Positions 27,001-34,939 of a stretch of DNA of 64,000 nucleotides are shown piece after piece. The notes beneath the pieces were generated by a model. That model was not told where the DNA came from. It searched no databases and saw only the letters and a program-made list of their open reading frames with translations. The stretch's first letter is position 1. Each line of letters begins with the position of its first letter. The position numbers and the translations under genes are program-made. The DNA comes from Allorhodopirellula solitaria (GTDB taxonomy: Bacteria; Planctomycetota; Planctomycetia; Pirellulales; Pirellulaceae). The stretch is from assembly GCF_007859855.1 (NCBI RefSeq), contig NZ_SJPK01000010.1, forward strand, positions 1 through 64,000, given 5' to 3'.

Positions 27001-29896
27001 CACCGCAGAAGGCTTTCGGATTGCTGCGGCAATTTCCGGCAAAGGTCTTGGTCGAGTCGTGTTTTGGGACGTGTCTACCGATGGCGAGCTTCGCGCCGAT
27101 CGCATTGGCGTCTTTGCAGGTAACGCCACGCCTTTGACGAGTGTTGCAATCTCTCCCGACGGTCAACTCGCTGCCGCAGGAGACGTCAATGGTGAAGTCC
27201 TGTTGTGGCCAGTCTCGCAGATCCAATCGCGTGATATCGGCAACCTCGTTAAAAATGCGGTCGACAGCGTAGGCCAACCCGACCCAGAATCTCGGGAACA
27301 ATCCTCCGAACAATCCGGTAGCGCCGAAAAGGTGTCCGACCCCTTTTTGGAAGCGGGACGCCTTCGCGGGCCCCCGATGGCTGGCGAAGATGTCTCCGAA
27401 ATGGCGGAGCCCATGCCCGCCCACCGGTCCAATGTACGCCAGGTACGGTTTTCGGCTGATGGCCGAACCCTGCTCACCTGCGGCGATGATTACCTGATTC
27501 ATCTTTGGGAAGTGATCCCAGCGGAGGCGGCGAATGAGCGTCCTCAAGGCCGTTTGCGGCGGACACTGCGTGGGCATGGCGGCGCCGTTGCAGACGCACG
27601 ATTTTTATCGGCTGATGGACAAGATGTACTATCGGTCGGCGCTGATGATTCTATTCGTCTCTGGACGTCGGGGGGCGAATCCGGTCCCACCTCGTCGGCC
27701 TCCTTCCGGCCGGGCGGCGAAAACCCGGTCCCAGGCAGAGGAGCAGGACCGAGCCGAGACGGTGCGGATGCCGAGACGATGAGGCACGATCCTGTGATGA
27801 CGCATGTTCACGACGACGCGATCACGTCGGCTGCGCTTTCGGCCGACGGCCAGCACGTGGTTACAGCGAGTCGTGATCGCACGGCAAAAATTTTGACCAT
27901 GGATCCGGCGACCCTGCGGCTGAAAACGACCGCCGAGATGGCAACCGGTGAATCCGCAGTCGATGAGAATCGTTCGCAGATCGCGCAGGCCAAACCAATT
28001 GTTTCGCTCGACGAGGGCACCGAGTTCCGGGCTATGTCGATGCGGTTGAGCCGCGCCGCCGGACGGCTTTTTGTCGGCGGGGCCGACGCGGTGGTGCGAA
28101 TTTGGGATCTGCAGCGCGGGACGGAGATGGGAACGATACCCGGCACGGGACTCAATCAGGTACTGGCTGTTTCCGCTGATTCCCGCGTAATCATGACCGG
28201 TTCGAGTTCACCGGAGGCCCGGGTGATTCTCTGGCGATTTGACCCGGCGACATCGACCGCGACGGTGCGGCACCGGCTCGGCGGACATGAGGAATCGGTA
28301 ACCGCGGTAGCGATCGCTCCGAACGCGGCGACCGCTGTGACGGCCGATCGTGCAGGACGCATGATGGTGTGGGATGTGCAGTCCGGTGCGGTGATAGGCG
28401 AGCCGATCGACTTGCTGCTCGGGACACGCATCAATCATGTTGTGTTCTCTCCTGATGGGGCGAGTGTTTGGATCGCTGCCGACGACAACCAACTCTCTCG
28501 ATTCAACGTTCGCTCTCGGCAGATCGTCGATCGCCTGAACCATGACGGCATGGTCACTCGTGTGGATTTGTCGGCCGACGGCCGCCGAGCAGTTACCTCC
28601 TCCGAGTTACAGAAAGTGGATGCCACTGTCCATCATGCGGTGTTGTGGCAATTGACTACTTCCGAATCGGCCGCTGTGCGGCAAACGCTCCTGACGCAGA
28701 GCATCCCCGTTGATGCGCGTACCCGATCGGGAGGACGAGCGGGTATCGCTTACGTTGCCATCGGCGAGTCAGGCGATCACGTGTTCGTGGCCGTGAATCC
28801 ATCGGGTGATCAACCACGTCGTGTCGAGCAATGGCGATGCGATGATGGGGTGGGGCAAGCCGCCAAGGAGATGGTTTTGGGGTTGCCCGACCGTCTCGGT
28901 GATGTCTCATCTATCATTCCGGTCGCGGACAATGAATTGATTTCTCTGCATGGCAATTCCGCTTACCGTTGGAACACGGCCTCACGCAGTCTCGAGGTCA
29001 GCTACCGAATTCACGGATCAATCGGCGTGACAGCGTTTTCGCCGGACGGGTCGATTGTGCTAACGGGAAGCGGCAGCCTGAAAGCCTGGGATGCCCGTAG
29101 CGGCGTGGCGATGGCGAAACTCGAGTCACCGCATGCCGGATCAGTGCGTTCGATCGCTTATCGAGGCGTCGCAACACCGGCACAGTTCTTTACGGGCGGC
29201 GAAGATGGCATGATCCACGAATGGTTGTTGGACCGCGATTCTGGAACGTTTGAACAACTCGGTACGATTGCCATTGAACGCGATAGCTCGACAATGAGTA
29301 CCGAGTTTCTGTTGTCGTTGACGGTTTCGCCCGCGGGCCGACAACTCCTGGCGACGACGAATCAGGGGCGAGTGATCTTGATCGATCTCGATAACGGGAA
29401 ACAACGAGTTTTATTCTCGGACTCGGAGGTTGGAAGCATCCTTTCAGGCTGTTTTTCATCCGATGGACGCTTCGTGGCCGCTGCCGGTCAGGATCGATTG
29501 GCACGGATGTGGGATTTGTCCCAACGTGATCGCCCTGGTGATTCACCGGACGCAGTCTTTCAAGGGCACGCCGAAGCGATTGAAGCCGTGGATCTGATTG
29601 GTTCGGCGCCCTCGAGCGAACCCGGGCCCGGACTCCTCTCACCGTCCACGCTCCGTTTGGTTACCGCTTCGCTCGACCGTAGCGTTCGCATCTGGGACCC
29701 ACGTTTCACACTGGGAGTGGCTGACGAGGAGGGGAATTCGTCACCGAGCCGGCTAGGACCGGAGGGACGAGAACTGCTCGAGCTGGTTCGCCACCGCGAT
29801 GGCGTCAGCGCAGTCGATTTCAATCCTGGGGAGACCCTCATGATAACGGCAGGACGCGATGGCAACGTTGTGATCTGGCCAGCGAACGATCCGTAG
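24080..29896 (+). CDS. Ser/Thr protein kinase with threonine-repeat tail and WD40 propeller
   Basis: 1938 residues. N-terminal tail of twelve 12-residue units with invariant Thr (residues 11-154). Kinase domain about residues 242-520: glycine loop GRGGMG 249-254, Lys271 in AVKVIR, HRDIKPEN at 375-382, MDWG in place of DFG at 395-397, and MAPE at 424-427. One membrane helix at about 626-646, then a long Ala/Glu/Arg/Gln-rich coiled coil (about 650-780), and from about 860 to the end numerous WD40-like repeats (DRTVRIWN, DGNVVIWP). The propeller is predicted outside the membrane relative to the kinase. The start at MNRDKKIHQDD overlaps the upstream gene and is the first Met with normal character. 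Confidence 0.9.
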   Translation: MNRDKKIHQDDLDATQNEIPESDPDATIEDTTAFESNLTQEDVAGSDPNATLEETAGSDPNATLEEIDAADPNATIEVSPPADSAGTYPGSGNTDHDATIEIGEELDPNATLEIDDGLDTDATVDQTSEFDPNATVDAAGAFDPQATVDSSDDFSVDLGPSPVDGSDRSVLDDSNLGQTINPRELSDDEASYWAGISAEFTSPGDPTVQPPPIDRTIVETRLRIRNQTVATQIQDAGEPADYRLVRLLGRGGMGNVFVARQGSLDRLIAVKVIRPLDDSKREKLQQQGQLEAVEQGRRQQFLTEAVVTGDLDHPNIVPIHDVALTGDSTLFYSMKRVIGTPWSDVIQEKTRDENLEILIKVADAIGFAHTRGVVHRDIKPENVMLGDFGVVMVMDWGIALAKPDFEKLDSITPATGLGGTPSMMAPEMATGPLEKIGPAADIYLLGATLFMIITGKPPHHAPNVSQCLRAVANNEISEFDPTHQGELMNIALKAMAREPADRYPDTKSFQDVIRQYRSHAESIALGSRAQQDLRIANEEKSYTQYTRAQFGFEEAIALWEGNQAAQEGLSEAKVAHADAAFENEDYDLGLSMLDAQNPEHQERIERLQAALRQRRQSEARFGILKKVAVALLAFILVGGSVAIYLIDRESKIAHRNALEAIEKSKLAEQQTELAERRTAEVVEQRNRADKNALQSKLNAERASRNAAEAIANGKEAVQQAERADENAEEARANAIAAQENADRAQRNERQAILAQEKAEYEAYVSGVGLAKARIDRNEFTDARRLIADLIGQRSPQDVPWELRYLSSLANQSTASVATATGVTRLAVADRAGETGNAAAWVRLDDGRLATYEIDPAAEQPIVAGTPNALGVSGDVQAACIAVTADNTLAAVGSENGEILIIPTGRLESGEPAAEAPLQRLVGHSGPVTALQWMGSEYLVSASSDRTVRIWNIESPSDEEVMWHIAPVVDLACSPTAEGFRIAAAISGKGLGRVVFWDVSTDGELRADRIGVFAGNATPLTSVAISPDGQLAAAGDVNGEVLLWPVSQIQSRDIGNLVKNAVDSVGQPDPESREQSSEQSGSAEKVSDPFLEAGRLRGPPMAGEDVSEMAEPMPAHRSNVRQVRFSADGRTLLTCGDDYLIHLWEVIPAEAANERPQGRLRRTLRGHGGAVADARFLSADGQDVLSVGADDSIRLWTSGGESGPTSSASFRPGGENPVPGRGAGPSRDGADAETMRHDPVMTHVHDDAITSAALSADGQHVVTASRDRTAKILTMDPATLRLKTTAEMATGESAVDENRSQIAQAKPIVSLDEGTEFRAMSMRLSRAAGRLFVGGADAVVRIWDLQRGTEMGTIPGTGLNQVLAVSADSRVIMTGSSSPEARVILWRFDPATSTATVRHRLGGHEESVTAVAIAPNAATAVTADRAGRMMVWDVQSGAVIGEPIDLLLGTRINHVVFSPDGASVWIAADDNQLSRFNVRSRQIVDRLNHDGMVTRVDLSADGRRAVTSSELQKVDATVHHAVLWQLTTSESAAVRQTLLTQSIPVDARTRSGGRAGIAYVAIGESGDHVFVAVNPSGDQPRRVEQWRCDDGVGQAAKEMVLGLPDRLGDVSSIIPVADNELISLHGNSAYRWNTASRSLEVSYRIHGSIGVTAFSPDGSIVLTGSGSLKAWDARSGVAMAKLESPHAGSVRSIAYRGVATPAQFFTGGEDGMIHEWLLDRDSGTFEQLGTIAIERDSSTMSTEFLLSLTVSPAGRQLLATTNQGRVILIDLDNGKQRVLFSDSEVGSILSGCFSSDGRFVAAAGQDRLARMWDLSQRDRPGDSPDAVFQGHAEAIEAVDLIGSAPSSEPGPGLLSPSTLRLVTASLDRSVRIWDPRFTLGVADEEGNSSPSRLGPEGRELLELVRHRDGVSAVDFNPGETLMITAGRDGNVVIWPANDP
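24110..24541 (+). repeat. Twelve-unit 36-bp in-frame repeat (threonine tail)
   Basis: Encodes twelve 12-residue units, most containing D-P-N-A-T-(I/L/V)-(E/D). Threonines fall at residues 15, 27, 39, 51, 63, 75, 87, 99, 111, 123, 135 and 147, exactly every 12. Two units (35-46 and 83-94) have lost the DPNA core but keep the Thr. DNA identity between units is modest, so the periodicity is old. Confidence 0.85.
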
Positions 29897-29907
29897 TAGT
29901 CGAAATC

Positions 29908-31020
29908 ATGTCAATCACGGATGCTTTCTCGCACAGCGACACGCGGCCACAATTTCCAGTTCTTTTTTCGCCGTGGGTTGATCTGCTCACTTTCGGCGGC
30001 AGCGCGTTGTTGGCATTAGCGATGCTGCCTCTCGGTGCAGCGATGGGGATTTTGCACGAAGACACGCCGGGGTGGACGTGGGTCGCGGCGATCCTATTGA
30101 TCGATGTTGCACACGTTTACGCGACCGGCTTTCGTGTTTATTTCGACCCTGTTGAACTGCGCCGCCGGCCGTGGTTGTACGCCCTGACACCGTTGCTCGC
30201 GTTTCTCGTCGGCGCAGCGGTGTACAGTGAGAGCGTTGTGTTGTTTTGGAGTTTCCTGGCCTATCTCGCTGTCTTTCATTTCATCCGCCAACAGTACGGA
30301 TGGGTGGCCCTGTATCGCTCTCGCGAGAACGATCGTGAGCCGGTGGGGTGGTGGATCGATGCGGCAGCGATCTACCTCGCGACGATCTATCCGTTGGTTT
30401 ACTGGCACGCGCACCTGCCGCGTAATTTCAGTTGGTTCACCGCAGGCGACTTCGTCACACTGCCGCCGTTCACCGCCACGATTCTCCAACCCATCTACTG
30501 GCTATCGTTGGCGATATACGCTGGCCGATCGCTCTACCGCGGTCTCTCATGCGGTGCTTGGAATCCAGGGAAAGATCTCGTCGTGGTGACGACGGCGCTG
30601 TGTTGGTATATCGGGATCATCACGCTCAATTCCGACTACGCGTTCACCGTCACCAATGTGATCATCCACGGCATTCCCTACATGGTGCTGATCTATTGGT
30701 ATCGCTGGCAACGCGGAGCCTCATCGATGACCTCACGTTGGCAGACGACCGTGGGCCGAGTCTCGCTGTTTCTCGGCGCGATTTGGATACTGGCCTATGC
30801 GGAGGAATTGCTATGGGATTGTGGCCTATCGCATCAACGCACATGGCTGTTTGGGTGGGCCGATCTGGGGGCCGCGGATCAAGCGGATGGGACGGGCGAT
30901 CGGCTTGCAATCGGCATGTGGTTAGCCCCGCTACTCGCCGTGCCCCAGATCACGCACTATGTCCTCGATGGCTTTATCTGGAAACGCTCGGCCCGACGCA
31001 GTTCAACCGTCTCGTCGTAG
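29908..31020 (+). CDS. Multi-pass membrane protein of unknown function
   Basis: 370 residues with about eight membrane helices and several helix-embedded histidines: FHFIRQQYGWVALYR, NVIIHGIPYMVLIYWYRWQR and ITHYVLDGFIWKRS. Such His-containing helices recur in a family of uncharacterised bacterial membrane proteins; a metal-dependent membrane enzyme is possible but inferred. It starts 11 bp after the kinase stop and is probably in its operon. Confidence 0.7.
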   Translation: MSITDAFSHSDTRPQFPVLFSPWVDLLTFGGSALLALAMLPLGAAMGILHEDTPGWTWVAAILLIDVAHVYATGFRVYFDPVELRRRPWLYALTPLLAFLVGAAVYSESVVLFWSFLAYLAVFHFIRQQYGWVALYRSRENDREPVGWWIDAAAIYLATIYPLVYWHAHLPRNFSWFTAGDFVTLPPFTATILQPIYWLSLAIYAGRSLYRGLSCGAWNPGKDLVVVTTALCWYIGIITLNSDYAFTVTNVIIHGIPYMVLIYWYRWQRGASSMTSRWQTTVGRVSLFLGAIWILAYAEELLWDCGLSHQRTWLFGWADLGAADQADGTGDRLAIGMWLAPLLAVPQITHYVLDGFIWKRSARRSSTVSS

Positions 31021-31117
31021 ACGTTGTTGCGGAACCGTGCTCGAAAAATGCATCGGCGGAGATCGTGAGATCGCTGCCCGGTCGTCTTCCACTCGAATCG
31101 GCAAGAAGTTATCCGGA

Positions 31118-31133
31118 CAGGCCCCTGGGCCTG
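31118..31133. terminator. Candidate bidirectional terminator hairpin
   Basis: Perfect GC-rich stem CAGGCCC / GGGCCTG with a 2-nt loop, in the 125-bp gap between the convergent membrane-protein and SGNH-hydrolase genes. No U-tract is visible. Confidence 0.35.
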
Positions 31134-31145
31134 GCTAGTCGCTCG

Positions 31146-31925
31146 TTACTTCGTCTGGTTTGCCGTTGGATGGTCCAATGCTTTCTCGATGACAGTCGCC
31201 ACCCGCTCGGCTTGGACGGTTCGGCCTTTGGCATTGAAGTGGACGTTCTTATGGAGTTGGAGCTCTTCCATGCGGTCTTGGCAGAGTGCGTGCAGATCAT
31301 TGATCTCGATATCGTGGGACCGCATGATCTCGACGGCGAGCTCATTGTAGAGATTGGCGTCGGCAGGCAGTCGAGCCGGCTTCACGCCTGCGGGGTACCC
31401 GGTCGTGGTGGCGTATATCAACTTGGCCTCGGTGGCGCTGAGTTTTTTGACGATCTCCGTTAGGTTCTTTCGGTAGGCTTCCGGTTCCGCTTGGCGTGGA
31501 TCCTGCATCGAATTAGAGGCTTGTGCCGCTCCCGCTTCCTTGACGTGTTTCAGATCGTGCAAGCCGAAGTTGAAGTGAATCACATCCCAGTCACGACCAT
31601 CCAGCCAACGGTCAATCGATGCCACGCCCTTGGTCGTGCCGCTGCAGTTCTCTGGGCGTTGACCGTCGTCGGAAATCGGCCGGAACACATTGGCTTTACC
31701 CTGCAGTGTTTCTCGGACTTGCAGTGTGTAGCCAATCGAGATGGAGTCACCCAGGATCAGGACATTGGGGAGATTTGGGTCCGGTGTGAAGGCCCAATTG
31801 CCCTGTCGGACTTCGGCCGTTGACCCCGTTTCCGGTTGGGAGGGGGTGGCTTGGTCCGCAGACGTCAAAGCGGGCGTCGCGATGGTGACACAAAGCAAGA
31901 AGAGCAGGCGGGTGTAGCGGTGCAT
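31146..31925 (-). CDS. Secreted SGNH/GDSL hydrolase
   Basis: 259 residues with a signal peptide (YTRLLFLLCVTIATPALTSA). Block I VLILGDSISIGY with nucleophile Ser61, a block II-like Gly, block III HFNFGLHDLK, and a block V His in LHKNVHFNAKG. The aspartate normally three residues before this His is Lys here, with Asn adjacent; related planctomycete proteins often vary at this place. Predicted carbohydrate esterase. It follows the GH16 gene by 25 bp, suggesting a polysaccharide-degrading unit. Confidence 0.85.
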   Translation of the reverse strand: MHRYTRLLFLLCVTIATPALTSADQATPSQPETGSTAEVRQGNWAFTPDPNLPNVLILGDSISIGYTLQVRETLQGKANVFRPISDDGQRPENCSGTTKGVASIDRWLDGRDWDVIHFNFGLHDLKHVKEAGAAQASNSMQDPRQAEPEAYRKNLTEIVKKLSATEAKLIYATTTGYPAGVKPARLPADANLYNELAVEIMRSHDIEINDLHALCQDRMEELQLHKNVHFNAKGRTVQAERVATVIEKALDHPTANQTK

Positions 31926-31950
31926 GGCTATTTCTCGGTTGAGGGAAGGG

Positions 31951-32799
31951 CTATTGATAGACGCGGACGTAGTCGACGAGGAGCTGTTGTGGAAAAGCTG
32001 TGGTGGCGTCTGGGGAGCCGACGAAACCGCCGCCGACGGCCAGGTTCAATAGCAAATGAAACCTCTGATCAAACGGCGCAGGGTACTCGGCCTGACTGGA
32101 ATGCCACTTGGTCTCGGTGCGATAGGCGTGTCCATCGACTGACCAGACCATTTTTTCGGCTTGCCAATCCAGTGTGAAGACATGGAATTCCTCAGCAAAC
32201 GTGCCGGCGGGCAGTTTGTACGATGCGCTCGAATGGGTGTTCTCGGGCCAGCTACCGCCGAAGTGCAGTGTGCCCAGCACTTCGTTGGGCGTTTGGCCGC
32301 GATACTCCATGATGTCAATCTCTCCGCTCGCCGCCCAACCGCCATATGCGTCGTCGGTGGGAAGCATCCAGATCGCTGGCCAAATTCCTTGACCGACTGG
32401 TAGCTTGGCTCGCACCTCGACGCGGCCGTAGGTCCAATCGCCACGATGTTTAGTATGGATTCGGCCCGACGAATATTCCCGCTCGGTTCCCGCGATCGCG
32501 GCGTGGTCGTGCCGCGCCTCCAGAACCAGGTTGCCGTTCTCGACGCGAACGTTCTCGGGGCGGTCGGTGTAGATTTGGAGCTCGTGGTTGCCACCACCGA
32601 ATGCGTTCACGGCGACGCCCCATTTGGAATAGTCCAGCGAATCGCCATCGAACTCATCGCTCCACACCAACTCGGCTTGGGGCGTGGTGTCTTGGGCCGG
32701 TGCGAGCGCCTGGCCCATGATCAGGGTGCCCAAGGCGGTTCTCAAAATGATGGGCAGACGCTCGGTCAATCGAGTGGCCAGCTTTGATAATTTCTTCAT
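31951..32799 (-). CDS. GH16 family glycoside hydrolase (beta-glucanase/laminarinase-like)
   Basis: 282 residues. A signal peptide (LRTALGTLIMGQALAPAQ) precedes a GH16 jelly roll starting LVWSDEFDGDSLDYSKW. The catalytic motif GEIDIMEYRG gives Glu160 (nucleophile), Asp162 and Glu165 (acid/base). The C-terminal strand DYVRVYQ is characteristic. Secreted endo-glycosidase acting on beta-glucans such as laminarin, or related galactans. The ATG of MKKLSK is used because the upstream reading has no signal-like sequence. Operon with the esterase-like gene. Confidence 0.92.
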   Translation of the reverse strand: MKKLSKLATRLTERLPIILRTALGTLIMGQALAPAQDTTPQAELVWSDEFDGDSLDYSKWGVAVNAFGGGNHELQIYTDRPENVRVENGNLVLEARHDHAAIAGTEREYSSGRIHTKHRGDWTYGRVEVRAKLPVGQGIWPAIWMLPTDDAYGGWAASGEIDIMEYRGQTPNEVLGTLHFGGSWPENTHSSASYKLPAGTFAEEFHVFTLDWQAEKMVWSVDGHAYRTETKWHSSQAEYPAPFDQRFHLLLNLAVGGGFVGSPDATTAFPQQLLVDYVRVYQ

Positions 32800-32857
32800 C
32801 AACGATATCTCTGTGAGTTGGTGTGGCGGTGACAACCGCCGGTCAATCGCGTTTCGT

Positions 32858-34822
32858 CTAATCGATCGGTGGCGAGGACCTATCATAACTGTAGAGTATC
32901 TTGTGGCCCGCAGTACGAACCTCGGACGCTCGATCCTGCGGAAGCTGACCGTGGCGGCGTTGGTCGGTAGCACTGCCCCGACCATCTGACGAGTTCGAGC
33001 TTTGGCGGCCTTCCGATTGCGAGCCTCGCTTCAGCAGCTCGCGAATTGCTGCAGACACCTGCGGCTTGACCCGCTGAGCCCCATGTTCGGATAGATGAGC
33101 TCGGTCGTGGAACAATTGGCGCCCCGCCTTATTGAGCAAGACGATTTCGCCATCCGGGCGTTGGAACTCGGAGTTGATGCGAACCACTGCGATGCGATCC
33201 GAAGCAAGTGTTGCGAGAAACTCGTTCGTGCGATGTCGTCGACTCTCTAATTCCGCATCCTCATAAACAGGCTCGATACCGTGCTCTCGAAAGTACTGCC
33301 GTGTCGCGTTCTGAGGGAGGACAGGCGGCTGAGTGATGAGCACGATCGACGAAGAGTGTTGTAAAATTGCATCTAACGCCACCGTTAGTTTGGCTTGATC
33401 TCCATCGAGTTTCGTTGCCCACGCCGCTGCAAAAACAGTCACATCGGGCTGATAAGACTGAAGGCACTTCAGAGATTCCCGGTATTGTCGCGTCCCTGGA
33501 AAGGGCGCCCCCGCAGCGACACTGATCACATTCAAGTTCAGTTTCTCTTCTGCAGCCAGCGATTTCATCATGGTTCCGTACATGGACCCGTTGCTGTCAC
33601 CCATCAACACGATACGTGGCGAGTTGCTTTCCCCAGGGAATTGGATACCACCGCTCGCGATTTCACGAACCGACGAGTCGATGTAATTGTCTTGCCGGAT
33701 GGTGTAGCCTGCCCAGCCGAGCATCGCCACGCCGACTGCGAGGCCAATGAATCCAAGCGACTTCCGCTGGGGTTGGTTCAGGTAAGCACGAAACGGTTTC
33801 TCGATGAGAAAATAGGAAGCCACCGAACACGCTACCGTTAACGCGACCTTCAGACCGATGCGCACTGACGGCGTGTCCGAGAACAAGCGATAATCAACGA
33901 AGCAGTAGATCGGCCAGTGCCATAGATAAAGTGAATACGAAAGCCGACCGATACGAATCAGCCAATCGTGAGAGAGAAGCCGCTCTGTCAGTTGCTCAGG
34001 TTCATGGGCCACCCCAATCAGCAAAACGCTTCCTAGAACCGGAAACAGAGCAACGTAACCTGGAAACGGCATCGATTCGTTGATCAAACCCATTGAGAGC
34101 ACGATCAAGGAAAGTCCAATTAAGGAGAGGGCATTCTTGGCTCGCAGGGATGACTGCCCCGCACGGGTAGCGGTGACAGCGAGAATTGCCCCGGCGAGCA
34201 GTTCCCAGGCCCTCGTCGGTAGCAGGTAGAAGGCCCAGGTGGGGTTCAGGGGAGTGGCGTACAGGCACGCCGCGAAGCTGCTCAGAGCGAGTATCCACAG
34301 GACCGAAAGCAACACACCTCGTGAGAATCGAAATCGCTGGGCAACCATCAGCAGCACCGGAAGAAAGATGTAGAACTGCTCTTCTACCGACAACGACCAG
34401 AAATGCAGAAAGGGCTGGCTGTCGGCGGTGACATCAAAGTAATCGCCCTGCAGCATCAGTTTGAGGTTAGCAACCGAAAGCACCGAGGCCACGGCTAATG
34501 CCCCTGCGGAAGCAAAGTCCTGGGGGCTGTAGATCCACGAAGCTGCCACGAGGATCGCCAGCGTCACGGCAAAGAGAACCGGAAAGATTCGCGAGATGCG
34601 GCGTTGATAGAATCTTGAAATCGAAAAGTGATTCGCTTCCGCCGCGCGATAGATGATTGACGTGATCAGATACCCGGAGATAACGAAGAACACGTCGACG
34701 CCTACGAAACCACCGGGCAGCAGGCATTCATCTAAATGAAAAAGCAGGACGCCCAGGACAGCGATCGCGCGCATCCCGTCGATCGAAGGGCGGTATCGAA
34801 TACCGGACAAACGCAGCTCCAT
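32858..34822 (-). CDS. Acyltransferase-3 (OafA type) with SGNH domain
   Basis: 654 residues from MELRLSG. The N-terminal about 360 residues form the acyltransferase-3 membrane domain with RPSIDGMRAIAVLGVLLFHLDECLLPGGFVGVDVFFVISGYLIT, RFYQRRISRIFPVL and HFWSLSVEEQFYIFLP, all family hallmarks. The C-terminal part is a periplasmic SGNH domain with IVLMGDSNGSMYG and a terminal LFHDRAHLSEHGAQ motif (Asp and His of the triad). Predicted to O-acetylate a cell-surface polysaccharide. Separated from the GH16 gene by 58 bp. Confidence 0.92.
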   Translation of the reverse strand: MELRLSGIRYRPSIDGMRAIAVLGVLLFHLDECLLPGGFVGVDVFFVISGYLITSIIYRAAEANHFSISRFYQRRISRIFPVLFAVTLAILVAASWIYSPQDFASAGALAVASVLSVANLKLMLQGDYFDVTADSQPFLHFWSLSVEEQFYIFLPVLLMVAQRFRFSRGVLLSVLWILALSSFAACLYATPLNPTWAFYLLPTRAWELLAGAILAVTATRAGQSSLRAKNALSLIGLSLIVLSMGLINESMPFPGYVALFPVLGSVLLIGVAHEPEQLTERLLSHDWLIRIGRLSYSLYLWHWPIYCFVDYRLFSDTPSVRIGLKVALTVACSVASYFLIEKPFRAYLNQPQRKSLGFIGLAVGVAMLGWAGYTIRQDNYIDSSVREIASGGIQFPGESNSPRIVLMGDSNGSMYGTMMKSLAAEEKLNLNVISVAAGAPFPGTRQYRESLKCLQSYQPDVTVFAAAWATKLDGDQAKLTVALDAILQHSSSIVLITQPPVLPQNATRQYFREHGIEPVYEDAELESRRHRTNEFLATLASDRIAVVRINSEFQRPDGEIVLLNKAGRQLFHDRAHLSEHGAQRVKPQVSAAIRELLKRGSQSEGRQSSNSSDGRGSATDQRRHGQLPQDRASEVRTAGHKILYSYDRSSPPID

Positions 34823-34939
34823 CGACGGGGAAACGCGGGTAAACAAGAAAGATAATGACGCGCCGCACCAACGAACAACTGCCAGAGAGAATTTCCCCCT
34901 GGCAGTGATGTTCAGCGAGTCGTGTGGGCAATCGGCCGT

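Noticed and set aside
25970-27577. 535-codon minus-strand open frame opposite the kinase gene
   Set aside because: Cys/Arg/His-rich composition typical of antisense reading in high-GC DNA; the plus frame has kinase and WD40 motifs.
30432-31463. 343-codon plus-strand frame overlapping the membrane protein and SGNH genes
   Set aside because: It crosses two real genes in other frames and has no coherent composition.
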